Assembly (NCBI GenBank): GCA_026461385.1 | Contig: JAPJNB010000197.1 | Location: forward strand, 1 to 46,093 | Direction: 5' to 3' | Length of the DNA: 46,093 bases | From: Akkermansiaceae bacterium | Lineage (GTDB): Bacteria > Verrucomicrobiota > Verrucomicrobiia > Verrucomicrobiales > Akkermansiaceae | Part shown: positions 9,853-19,488 of the stretch, piece by piece | Position numbering within the stretch: position 1 is the first letter of the stretch | How the letters are laid out: every line of letters begins with the position of its first letter | Notes under the pieces: model-generated | What the model saw: only the letters and a program-made list of their open reading frames with translations | Databases searched by the model: none | What the model was told of the DNA's origin: nothing | Program-made: the position numbers and the translations under genes

Positions 9853-12696
9853 ATGAAATGCTTCGGCTTGTTCTCCCCCATCATCCCGATCCTCCTCACC
9901 TCGTTCGCTCGCGGCGCGGAGCCTGTTGATTTCAATCACGAAATCCGCCCGATCCTCACCAAGCACTGCACCAGCTGCCACGGCGGAGTCAAAGAGGCAG
10001 GGCAAATCTCATTCATCTATCGGGAGAAGGCCGTCGCTCCAGGCAAATCAGGAAAAATCCCCATCGTCCCCGGAAAACCTGCCGAATCCGAGGTGATGCA
10101 CCGCCTCCGCAGCACCGACCCCGACGAGGTGATGCCAAAACCCAAACACGGCCCGCCCCTCCCCCAGACCGAAATTGCCCTCATCGAACGTTGGATCTCC
10201 GAAGGCGCACCATGGCAAGCCCACTGGGCATTCGTCGCCCCGAAAGAATCGGCGGTCACTGCCTTGTCAGACGAGAAATGGCCATCTTCTCCACTGGATC
10301 GATTCGTCCTCCAACGCCTCGATCAAGAAAAACTCAAGCCAGCCAGGGAAGCCGCCCCAGCAGAGTGGCTCCGCCGCGTCACCTTCGATCTGACAGGTCT
10401 TCCACCGTCTCCAGAGGAGCTCGCCGGGTTTCAAGAAGCCTTGGAAAAAGACGCTCCCACCGCCCGCACCGCAGTCGTTGACAGGCTACTCGCATCTCCG
10501 CATTTCGGGGAAAGGTGGGCGGCCGTCTGGCTCGATCTCGCCCGGTATTCGGATACCTACGGATTCGAAAAAGACCCGGCTCGCGACATTTGGCCATTCC
10601 GTGATTGGGTCATCCGCGCCTTCAATGCAGATATGCCATACGATCAATTTACGATCGAACAACTCGCCGGTGACCTCCTTCCAAACGCCACTGCGGACCA
10701 GCGCCTCGCAACCGCATTTCATCGCAATACCCAGAACAACACCGAAGACGGAACCGACGACGAGGAATACCGACTGGCCGCCGTCATCGATCGCTCCAAC
10801 ACCACGTGGACCACTTGGCAGGCCACCACTTTCGGCTGCGTGCAATGCCACTCCCATCCGTACGACCCCATCAGACACGAAGAATTTTATCAGTTTCTCG
10901 CCTTCTTTAACAACACCGCAGACTACGATCTCAATGACGATTTTCCTCGCATGAAGGTCGCCGCTGATCCTGCCCAAACGTCCGAAGCATCGGCCTTGGA
11001 AATTCAGCTCCGGATCCTTCGCGAGCAGCTCAATGCCGCAGGGGCTCCATTGGCAAAATCGACGACGGATTGGAAGAAATTCACGCCCGATGCGTTTGCA
11101 CCGTCTCACGGAAAACTTGCGATCGCACCAGACGGCACCATCCGCAGCGAGGGGACAACCCCCGTCGGAAACACCCATAAAGTATCCGGTCCCGCGCCAT
11201 CCTTCACGGCTCTTCGGCTCAACATCTTCCCGGAAAACGAGAACCCGAAAAAACTTCCAGAGCGCGGCTCGATTGCCAGCAAGTTCCAGGTCAACCTGAT
11301 CGAGCCAAACGGCAAATCCACACCCGTGCCGATGCAGGAAGTTTTTGCCGACCACCTCGGCGGTTTCTACGAACCAAACCCGAATGGAGCCGTTGGCGCT
11401 TATCCAAAACTCGAAGGCCCGCGTTGGTATGTGTTCGTCCCGGCCGCAGCGGTGACGCCCGCCGAAGGAGACCGCCTGGAAGTCGTGATGGTTCATCAAT
11501 ATCGGACTTCGGGAAACCAGTCCACGACGATCCGGCGATTCACCTTGGAAACCTCCGCCCGCCCTGACTGGACCAGCCTTGTGCATGATCCAAGCCGCTT
11601 GGAAACAAGCAAAACTCGCAATGAAATCTCCGCGAAATTCAATGCCATCAAAGGAACCATGGTCCCGGTGATGGTCGAGGGCCCCGGCCGGGAAACACGT
11701 GTCTTCGCCCGCGGAAACCGCCTTTCAAAAGAAAATATCGTTTCAACGGGCGTCCCCGCTTTACTGGCAAACAGCCACTCAAAAGCCGGCATGTCCCGCC
11801 TCGATATGGCACGTTGGATCGCGTCCCCCGAAAACCCCCTCACCGCACGCGTCATGGTGAATCGGCTCTGGGGCGAACTCTTAGGCACCGGCATCGTCGC
11901 AACCGCTGAGGACTTTGGAACCTCCGGCACGCCACCAAGCCACCCCGAACTCCTCGATCACCTTGCACTCCGATTTGAAAACAATTTCAAGTGGTCGATC
12001 AAATCTATGCTGCGCGAAATGGTTCTCTCATCGACCTATCGGCAAACATCCCGCGCGGCAAAATCCCTCGTCGAGCGCGATCCTAACAACCGCCTGCTCG
12101 CCCGTGGTCCGCACAACCGGCTCTCTGCGGAGATGATTCGGGATCAGGCGCTTGCTGTCGCTGGACTGCTATCACCCAAGATGTCCGGTCCACCCGTTTT
12201 CCCGCCTCAACCCAATGGAATCTGGAGCTCCGTTTACAACGGCAAAAACTGGGAGGAATCCAAAGGGGAAAATCGCTATCGCCGTGGAATTTATACCTAT
12301 TCCAAGCGCACCAGCGGCTTCCCCGGATTCCTAACATTCGATGCGCCGAGCCGCGATCTATGCAGTGCGCGCAGGATTGTTAGCAACACACCGCTGCAAG
12401 CGCTGGTGACTCTCAATGATCCCGCACACATCGAAGCAGCCCAAGGATTCGCGAAACGGATGGCCGCCCACGCTCCCGATCTCCGTGCTCAACTTGCCTT
12501 CGGAGTCGCTCTCGCAACTCAGCAGACAGCCACTCCGGCAATGATCGATGAGCTCGTTTCTCTCACAGCCGACACGACCCAATCTTACGGAAAGGATCCA
12601 GCACTTTCGCTGAAACTTGCCGATCGGCCCGCTGCCGCAGCCCTCGTGGTAACCGCCAACACCATTCTCAACCTGGACTCCGCCCTCACCCGTTAG
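9853..12696 (+). CDS. PSD1-type secreted protein with cytochrome c-like N-terminus and DUF1549/DUF1553 domains
   Basis: EIRPILTKHCTSCHGGVKEAG (PSCyt1), WLRRVTFDLTGLPPSPEE and GERWAAVWLDLARYSDTYGFE (DUF1549), MVNRLWGELLGTGIVATAEDFGTSGTPPSHPELLDHLA (DUF1553). Confidence 0.95.
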   Translation: MKCFGLFSPIIPILLTSFARGAEPVDFNHEIRPILTKHCTSCHGGVKEAGQISFIYREKAVAPGKSGKIPIVPGKPAESEVMHRLRSTDPDEVMPKPKHGPPLPQTEIALIERWISEGAPWQAHWAFVAPKESAVTALSDEKWPSSPLDRFVLQRLDQEKLKPAREAAPAEWLRRVTFDLTGLPPSPEELAGFQEALEKDAPTARTAVVDRLLASPHFGERWAAVWLDLARYSDTYGFEKDPARDIWPFRDWVIRAFNADMPYDQFTIEQLAGDLLPNATADQRLATAFHRNTQNNTEDGTDDEEYRLAAVIDRSNTTWTTWQATTFGCVQCHSHPYDPIRHEEFYQFLAFFNNTADYDLNDDFPRMKVAADPAQTSEASALEIQLRILREQLNAAGAPLAKSTTDWKKFTPDAFAPSHGKLAIAPDGTIRSEGTTPVGNTHKVSGPAPSFTALRLNIFPENENPKKLPERGSIASKFQVNLIEPNGKSTPVPMQEVFADHLGGFYEPNPNGAVGAYPKLEGPRWYVFVPAAAVTPAEGDRLEVVMVHQYRTSGNQSTTIRRFTLETSARPDWTSLVHDPSRLETSKTRNEISAKFNAIKGTMVPVMVEGPGRETRVFARGNRLSKENIVSTGVPALLANSHSKAGMSRLDMARWIASPENPLTARVMVNRLWGELLGTGIVATAEDFGTSGTPPSHPELLDHLALRFENNFKWSIKSMLREMVLSSTYRQTSRAAKSLVERDPNNRLLARGPHNRLSAEMIRDQALAVAGLLSPKMSGPPVFPPQPNGIWSSVYNGKNWEESKGENRYRRGIYTYSKRTSGFPGFLTFDAPSRDLCSARRIVSNTPLQALVTLNDPAHIEAAQGFAKRMAAHAPDLRAQLAFGVALATQQTATPAMIDELVSLTADTTQSYGKDPALSLKLADRPAAAALVVTANTILNLDSALTR

Positions 12697-12709
12697 ACCG
12701 ACGTCTCAA

Positions 12710-14200
12710 ATGAAACCAGACCATTTCGCCCAGCTTCAACATCAACAGCTTCAACACCTCACCCGTCGGCATTTCCTGTCAAAATGCTCGACTGGCCTCG
12801 GCGCTATGTGGCTTGCGGGCAGCACCGGCAGCACCTGGGGATCATCTAGCAGATCCCAAAAGGACTCGACCAACCCGTTGCTGCCGGACATGCCGCAGTT
12901 TCCAGCCAAGGCAAAACGCGTCATTTACCTTCACATGGCGGGAGCGCCATCGCAGCACGAGCTGTTCGATTACAAACCCGAATTGCTCAAACTGAATGGA
13001 AAGCAATGTCCCAAAGAATTTCTTGAGGGCAAACAGTTTGCTTTCATCCAAGGTGTTCCAAAAATGCTCGGTCCCCAATACGAGTTTAAGCAATACGGTC
13101 AATCCGGCGCTTGGCTTTCCGACCGCTTGCCACACTTCTCGACCGTCGTGGATGATGTTTGTTTCGTGAAATCCATGTACACGGACCAGTTCAATCACGG
13201 ACCCGCCCAGCTGCTTGTCCACACCGGCACTCAGAATCTCGGCGCACCGTCGATTGGCGCATGGGCGACTTACGGGCTCGGTTCGGAGAACCAAAACCTA
13301 CCCGGCTTCATCGTCCTAACATCGGGCGGGAAAAACCCGGACGCGGGAAAATCCGTCTGGGGTGCCGGCTATTTGCCATCCGTTTATCAAGGCGTGCAAT
13401 GCCGTTCACAAGGCGAGCCGGTCCTGTATCTCGGCGATCCGGCAGGCATCTCCCGCGACATCCGCCGCCGTTCTCTCGACACGCTCGATCGGCTCGATCA
13501 AAAGATCTTCGAAGAGGTGGGTGATCTGGAAACAGTCACCCGGATCGCTCAATACGAGATGGCCTATCGCATGCAAATGCACGCGACCGATGCCTTCGAT
13601 TTGAAACAGGAATCTGAAGCCACCCATCAAAGCTATGGCACACAACCCGGCAAAGAATCGTTTGCCAACAATTGCTTGTTAGCCCGCCGCCTCGCCGAAC
13701 GGGGCGTGCGCTACATCCAACTTTTCCACTGGGGTTGGGACTCACATGGTGTGGCTGATGGGGAAGCCCTGAACAGCGGATTCAAAGACCGGTGCAAAGA
13801 AGTGGACCAGCCGATGACGGCGCTTTTAAAAGACCTCAAACAGCGAGGCATGTTAGAGGATACCTTGGTCGTTTGGGGCGGTGAATTCGGCCGGACCCCG
13901 ATGCTGGAAAACCGCGGCGGCAACGATAACCCCCTGGTCGGACGCGATCACAATCCCGGAGGATTCACGATCTGGATGGCCGGCGGCGGCGTGAAGCCCG
14001 GCATCTCTTATGGCGAAACCGATCCGATCGGATATGAAGCGATCAAGGATAAGGTTTCGGTACACGACCTCCACGCAACGATGCTTCACCTCATGGGTTT
14101 CGACCACGAAAAGCTGACCTACGACTCGCAAGGCGCACCGCAGCGCCTCACCAACATCACCAAGCCCGGCACCGAAATCGTGCGCGGAATCTTGGCTTGA
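12710..14200 (+). CDS. DUF1501 domain-containing protein (sulfatase-like, Tat signal)
   Basis: TRRHFLSKCSTGLGAMWLA twin-Arg leader; KRVIYLHMAGAPSQHELFDYKPEL, VVWGGEFGRTPMLENRGGNDN, GRDHNPGGFTIWMAGGGVKPG. Paired with the upstream PSD1 gene. Confidence 0.95.
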   Translation: MKPDHFAQLQHQQLQHLTRRHFLSKCSTGLGAMWLAGSTGSTWGSSSRSQKDSTNPLLPDMPQFPAKAKRVIYLHMAGAPSQHELFDYKPELLKLNGKQCPKEFLEGKQFAFIQGVPKMLGPQYEFKQYGQSGAWLSDRLPHFSTVVDDVCFVKSMYTDQFNHGPAQLLVHTGTQNLGAPSIGAWATYGLGSENQNLPGFIVLTSGGKNPDAGKSVWGAGYLPSVYQGVQCRSQGEPVLYLGDPAGISRDIRRRSLDTLDRLDQKIFEEVGDLETVTRIAQYEMAYRMQMHATDAFDLKQESEATHQSYGTQPGKESFANNCLLARRLAERGVRYIQLFHWGWDSHGVADGEALNSGFKDRCKEVDQPMTALLKDLKQRGMLEDTLVVWGGEFGRTPMLENRGGNDNPLVGRDHNPGGFTIWMAGGGVKPGISYGETDPIGYEAIKDKVSVHDLHATMLHLMGFDHEKLTYDSQGAPQRLTNITKPGTEIVRGILA

Positions 14201-14705
14201 TTTGGCGCCGCGAAATACCGGCGACCGCGCGAGCAGCGCATCATGGATTTTTCCCAAAATCCCCGCAGCGCTTTGGATGAATGCCTGTTCACACAGTTGC
14301 ACTCAGACGTTGATCGTCTCAATGTCGCGAGGTCCACTTCCAACCCAAATTGGTATACCCTTTTTCCCTGCCGAATCAATGCTGCGACGACGCGGGCGAC
14401 AACCTACGGATCCAGATCAATCGTGGTCAGCAAGAATCGTCCTTCTACCCACAGAAAGCGCTCGTTAGAATTCTGCGGAGTTCCAGCTTCCGGGGCCGGG
14501 AAGTTCACCGACCTCTGGAATGCTCGGCAACTCTCTAAAAATTCAACGTTGCTCTTTTAGCTCATGATTCCGGAAATCGTCTGCATTCAGGTATCATTCG
14601 ACTTGGCTCAATGCGCTCCGAATTCCGAATTTAATTGCATGGGGCCACGAATGGCGGTATGTGTGATGCTACTTGTTTTCTCACCGCCCTCTATCCCCTC
14701 CCCCA

Positions 14706-15140
14706 ATGAACCTGGCGACTACCGATGTACGTCACCTTGCCGAGCGAATTCTCGCGTTCGAGAAGGCGATCATTGCCCCTAATGACCAGCCATCTTCCGC
14801 CTTTTTCATCTTCGAAAAAATCAGCCCGCATTTCATCACGATGATGGGAAGCTACGGGTACCAACAACTGCTCGAGCGGGCGCTGGTGCTGGCCAGCAAG
14901 GAGTTCCCATGGCTATCGAAAGCCAACATCAACAACGATGGACTGCTCGATGAAATGAGCGAAATCGATCTTAACATCACCCCTGAGGATTTTTCAGCAG
15001 GCAAGTTGGCACTCCTCACCCACCTGCTACGGCTGCTCAATGACATCATTGGCGAAGGGATGACTCTAAGGCTACTCAGGGACGTCTGGCCGGAGCTTGC
15101 GGACAAAACGATGAGCATAAACCAAGGTAAAACACCATGA
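14706..15140 (+). CDS. Uncharacterised 145-aa protein translationally coupled to a KaiC-like gene
   Basis: MNLATTDVRHLAERILAFEKAI...PHFITMMGSYGYQQLLERALVLASKEFPWL...; its stop overlaps the KaiC ATG (ATGA). Confidence 0.75.
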   Translation: MNLATTDVRHLAERILAFEKAIIAPNDQPSSAFFIFEKISPHFITMMGSYGYQQLLERALVLASKEFPWLSKANINNDGLLDEMSEIDLNITPEDFSAGKLALLTHLLRLLNDIIGEGMTLRLLRDVWPELADKTMSINQGKTP

Positions 15141-16708
15141 AACCAACACATCCAACCGGACCAACGTCTGCAAAAAACCCTCTCCCCCCAGAGGATTACC
15201 GACCGCATATCCGGAAAATATCATCGGGCGTTCGTGGCCTTGATGAAATCTTTGGAGGGGGCATTCCCGAGTACTCGTTCAATGTGATCGCAGGCACCCC
15301 AGGCTGTGGCAAGACCACCATGGCTCACCAAGTCGCATTCGCCAACGGAACGGAGGAAAAGCCAGCGCTCTATTTCACCGTGCTGGGTGAGCCTTCGATC
15401 AAAATGATCCGCTACCAACAGCAGTTCGGGTTTTTTGACATTCAGAAGATCGGGAAATCGGTCCGTTTCATCAATCTATCAGATTTTCTAATCAAACAAG
15501 GAATGCCCGCCGTCATCGATGAAATCTCAAAGCAGGTCAAGGCCGCTGACCCATCGATTGTCGTGGTGGACTCGTTCCGCTCGGTGGTTCGTACCCAATC
15601 CGGCAATGCTAGCGAGAAAGAAATGCAGCTTTTTGTTCAGCAACTCAGCCAATTTCTAACAGGTTGGCAGGCCACGACTTTTCTGGTCGGCGAATATGAC
15701 ATCACCGAGTTTCGTGACAATGCCCTGTTCACGGTCGCCGACGGAATCTTCTGGCTTTCTCAAGAAACCGAACGGAACTCGGTGGTCCGCAAACTTCAAG
15801 TCATCAAGATTCGTGGCCAGAAGTCGGTTCCTGGCCTACACACCATCCGCATCACCGACTTTGGCCTTGAAGCATTTTCACGCACCCTCGGCCTCGGCGA
15901 GAAAAAATCGACCGTGGTTGCCGGGAAACACCCACGCCGCCGAATCTCACTCGGCATCCCGGAGTTAGATACGATGCTCGATGGTGGGATTTTTGAAGGA
16001 GACAGCTTACTCGTGACCGGCCCATCGGGTTCCGGCAAATCGGCCTTAGCAACCCAATTCATCGCCGCGGGCATCCGCAATGGTGAACCAGGAATCATGG
16101 CGATCTTTGAAGAACGCCCCCAAGGTTACTCGGATCGCGCTCAAAGCTTCGGCCTCAATTTTGACCTGCCACAGGATCAAGAAAAACTGGAGATCCTCTA
16201 CCTCCGCCCCCTCGATCTCTCGGTCGACGAGACGATGCAAGCGATCCTCGAGGCCATCCAGAAAATTGGGGCCAAACGCCTCGTCATCGACTCTCTCGTC
16301 GGATTTGAGATGGCCTTGGCTCCCAGTTTCCGAGCCGATTTCCGCGAGTCACTCTATCGGATGATCGGAGCACTCACCGGAGCGGGCGTCACGATCCTGA
16401 GCACCGTCGAAGTCGAAGACACCTTCGGGTCGCTCCAATTGAGCCACTATGCGATTTCATTTCTAACCGACGACATCATTCGCTTGCGGTATGTCGAGAT
16501 CGACGGCCAACTCCGCAAGGTCCTCATTGTGATCAAGATGCGGGGTGGCAACCACAGCAAAGACATCCGCGAGTACATCATCACGGACAAAGGAATCGTG
16601 ATCATCGCACCACGCCGGACCGATTACATCGGCCTCACCTCAGGCCTTGCCCAGAAGAGCGGCCAGCGCCTTGAAATCGCTCCAGAACCGAAAATCCTCG
16701 GAGGATAG
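15137..16708 (+). CDS. KaiC-like dual RecA-domain ATPase
   Basis: Two RecA domains: Walker A GTPGCGKTT and GPSGSGKSA; repeated GLDEIFGGGIPEYS / ELDTMLDGGIFEGDS; KMRGGNHSKDIREYIITDKGI tail typical of KaiC CII. Confidence 0.95.
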   Translation: MKPTHPTGPTSAKNPLPPEDYRPHIRKISSGVRGLDEIFGGGIPEYSFNVIAGTPGCGKTTMAHQVAFANGTEEKPALYFTVLGEPSIKMIRYQQQFGFFDIQKIGKSVRFINLSDFLIKQGMPAVIDEISKQVKAADPSIVVVDSFRSVVRTQSGNASEKEMQLFVQQLSQFLTGWQATTFLVGEYDITEFRDNALFTVADGIFWLSQETERNSVVRKLQVIKIRGQKSVPGLHTIRITDFGLEAFSRTLGLGEKKSTVVAGKHPRRRISLGIPELDTMLDGGIFEGDSLLVTGPSGSGKSALATQFIAAGIRNGEPGIMAIFEERPQGYSDRAQSFGLNFDLPQDQEKLEILYLRPLDLSVDETMQAILEAIQKIGAKRLVIDSLVGFEMALAPSFRADFRESLYRMIGALTGAGVTILSTVEVEDTFGSLQLSHYAISFLTDDIIRLRYVEIDGQLRKVLIVIKMRGGNHSKDIREYIITDKGIVIIAPRRTDYIGLTSGLAQKSGQRLEIAPEPKILGG

Positions 16709-16760
16709 TGCCCCCCAATCTCTCACTCTAACATCTGCCGCAAAGGAATCTGCCACAACG

Positions 16761-17198
16761 TTACAGCCCACACATCTCTGCAAGAAACGCCCGAACCTTT
16801 GAGGGGTATCGCTTCAATTCAATTTGGCTCAGCTCCATGTTGAAAATTTCCTCAAAGCCCTCAGGAGCCCCACTCGCATCCAAATCCAGATTGCGGAACG
16901 CCATGGACCACTTTGAAAACTCACGTTCTCGAATCGGCTCTTCAAACAAGGTGGTTACGGTGCGGTGGAGCTGATCTTTTTGAATCTTCGCGTAAAGCCT
17001 CCGAATCGCCGCTTCCTCGCCCTCGATCACTTGCAGGAAATAGCCGTCATGATAAAACAAAGCGCCCGTGATTCCTGCCGAGTGATTGAAGGCCCGGAAT
17101 TTTTCCAACAAAGCCACAAGTACGGCCGGTGACATTGGCGCAACGGCATGGCTGATATAGATGATATGGAACACTGGGGGAAAAGTGCGAAATACCAT
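16761..17198 (-). CDS. BLUF-domain blue-light photoreceptor protein
   Basis: FHIIYISHAV...FNHSAGITGALFYHDGYFLQVIEGEEAAIRRLYAKIQKD...REFSKWSMAF; matches the BLUF consensus with the Tyr, Asn, Gln and Trp positions present. Start taken at an internal Met. Confidence 0.92.
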   Translation of the reverse strand: MVFRTFPPVFHIIYISHAVAPMSPAVLVALLEKFRAFNHSAGITGALFYHDGYFLQVIEGEEAAIRRLYAKIQKDQLHRTVTTLFEEPIREREFSKWSMAFRNLDLDASGAPEGFEEIFNMELSQIELKRYPSKVRAFLAEMCGL

Positions 17199-17385
17199 AT
17201 TTCGCTCTGGATTGTTAAAGATTTCACAAGACTGACGATATACAACACAAAAGGGTGAAGCTGTCGACAATGCGCAATGCTTCGGACTGGAAAGCCGGAT
17301 GCAGTCATGGCGGAATCTCTCAAGCAGTTGGGAACCCACTCAAATTTCTGCTAGATCAAAAGTCCCACAACCCAATGATAAACGA

Positions 17386-17460
17386 TGGAGCCGGCTGCGA
17401 GAGTCGAACTCGCGACCTACTGATTACAAATCAGTTGCTCTACCACTGAGCTAAGCCGGC
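17386..17460 (-). tRNA. tRNA-Thr (anticodon TGT), CCA encoded
   Basis: Reverse complement GCCGGCTTAGCTCAGTGGTAGAGCAACTGATTTGTAATCAGTAGGTCGCGAGTTCGACTCTCGCAGCCGGCTCCA folds as a cloverleaf: acceptor GCCGGCT/AGCCGGC, anticodon stem ACTGA/TCAGT, loop TTTGTAA, T-arm GTTCGACTC. Confidence 0.95.
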
Positions 17461-17621
17461 CAGCCAGAGCAAATCTTCTGGGAGACGCCCCGTGTGACGC
17501 AATTGATCGCGAGACACAGCGAGGACACGCGATTTGTAACACGCAGAGCATGCTTGGCAATTTCAATCTGGGAAATGAGTGTGAAAAAACCGCAAGCGCT
17601 TCCCGCTGGGCCTTTCACCAA

Positions 17622-18802
17622 TCAAGGCGCGCACTTCTTCAGCGCTGCGGCATAAAATCCGTCAAAACCCGTGGCCGCAGGGGAAACTGGATGCTCCTCC
17701 AACAAAGTGAAGCCCCCACCCTCCAGCAAGCGATCCATGGCTGCACGGTTCTCAGATGGCAAAATCGAGCAAGTGGCATAAACCAAACGCCCACCCGGTT
17801 TAAGCATTGCGGTGTAATTTTCTAACAGCTCCCTCTGAATTCCTCGGAGGCGTTCCAACTGAGCGGGCTTGAGCCGCCACTTCAAATCAGGCTGACGCTT
17901 CAAAGTGCCAAGACCGGAACACGGCGCATCGATCAGCAAGCGGTCGGCGACCTCGGCGAAGTCCACCGCCGTCGCTGCCGTGATTTCCTTGGCCTTCACG
18001 CAGCGATGAGCACCCGCGCGTTTGGCCCGACGTTCGAGTTCAACTAGCTTTTTCACATCGATGTCCATGCCGAAGACCCGCCCTTCGTTCTTCATGAGAG
18101 CCGCAAGATGCAGGGATTTTCCACCTGCGCCAGAGCACGCATCAATGATTCTCTCGCCCGGCAGCGGTGCAACCAACGGCGCAATCATCTGGGAGCCAGC
18201 ATCTTGGATTTCGACCCGGCCATCCAACCGCAACGCCTTCGGCAACGCCTTTCCGGCTGCGAGCACGAGGGCATCTGGCAGATTTGGAACCTCGCTTGCC
18301 ACCACATTGAAACTGGCAAGCCACGCGATGGCCTCAGGGCGTGTGGTGCGCAAGGTGTTCACTCGTAGAAAAACCGGAGCACGCTGATTGAGTGCCGCAA
18401 GTTCTGCGTCCCAAGCGCTGCCAAGTTCCAAAACACCAAGCTCATCGAGCCAATCTGGAATCGACTCTCTCACCGCTCGAGGTTGTTGGCTCAACTCCTC
18501 CTCACGTGCCTTGATTTCATCGGCGGATCGGCCGTGATAGACCCACCAGTCGGGGAGTTCGAAACCCATGCGAACCCACTGGGCTGCACACAGTGCGGTG
18601 GTCTCCTCGCTCTCCACAAGGAATCCAAGCGCACGCCGCCATCGCGCGACCTCAAACACCGTCTCCGCGATGAAGCTACGATCTCGTTTCCCCACTTCGG
18701 GTTTTCCTCAAAAGCGGCCGCCAATTCGTGATCCAGAACCTTGTGCTCACGAAAAACGGATTTGGCGATGTTAGAGGCTGCCTCTGCGAGGATGCGGTGC
18801 AT
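17622..18802 (-). CDS. RsmB/NOP family 16S rRNA cytosine-C5 methyltransferase, split by an apparent -1 frame change near 18690
   Basis: C-terminal part (17622..18695) has IDACSGAGGKSLHLAALM, LLIDAPCSGLGTLKRQPDLKWR, LVYATCSILPSEN. The N-terminal part (MHRILAEAASNIAKSVFREHKVLDHELAAAFEENPKWG) is in another frame ending in ORF 18491..18886. Confidence 0.88.
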
Positions 18803-18892
18803 TTTCATAAAACAACACCCTTCCCTAAACCAAGGGGGCTGGCAAACGAAACAAGCACAACGCGAGTGAAACCCATGTCCGCTCAAAAATTC

Positions 18893-19477
18893 TTAGCTGA
18901 ACCCAAGCGCGACATCGATCTCAAGCGCCTTGGCCAGCACGAGATGATATTCCTTCCGCGAAAGCTCATAGCCGCCAAATTGCTGCAGGTGCGGGGTCAT
19001 CCACTGCGTGTCCAACAAAACAAATCCTCGCTCCCGCAACCGATCGACTAAGGAAACCAACGCGATCTTTGAGGCATCCGTCTTCCTTGAAAACATACTC
19101 TCTCCAAAGAAAACTCCGCGCAGCGAGACCCCGTAAAGCCCACCCTGCAACCCATCCGCATCCCAACACTCGACGGAATGCGCGTAGCCGGCCTCGTGAA
19201 GCGTGCAGTAGCTTGTGAGGATCGCATCATCGATCCATGTCTCCTCCCGTGTGGCACAACCCAGCATGACCTCGCGAAATGCCGTATTCCAGCGGATCTC
19301 AAACGGCTTGCGTTTCAAGCTGCGAAGCAATCCATGCGGCACATGAAATCGCTCATCTAACGGAACCAGCCCGCGCCATTGGGGCGAAAACCAAAGGATC
19401 TCGCCGCCCTCCGCCATGGGAAAAATTCCCTGCGCGTAGGCGTCCAACAGAACTTCCGGCGGGATGGTCGAGTGCAA
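18893..19477 (-). CDS. aat: Leucyl/phenylalanyl-tRNA--protein transferase
   Basis: YAQGIFPMAEGGEILWFSPQWRGLVPLD, GLYGVSLRGVFFGESMFSRKTDASKIAL, LLDTQWMTPHLQQFGGYELSRKEY. Confidence 0.97.
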   Translation of the reverse strand: MHSTIPPEVLLDAYAQGIFPMAEGGEILWFSPQWRGLVPLDERFHVPHGLLRSLKRKPFEIRWNTAFREVMLGCATREETWIDDAILTSYCTLHEAGYAHSVECWDADGLQGGLYGVSLRGVFFGESMFSRKTDASKIALVSLVDRLRERGFVLLDTQWMTPHLQQFGGYELSRKEYHLVLAKALEIDVALGFS

Positions 19478-19488
19478 TCGGATGGGGG

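Noticed and set aside
10486-11586. 366-aa minus-strand ORF
   Set aside because: Antisense inside the PSD1 gene; no family motif.
14201-14705. About 500-bp gap with several short overlapping ORFs before the KaiC operon
   Set aside because: No convincing protein motif, RBS or RNA fold in any frame; left as intergenic or decayed sequence.
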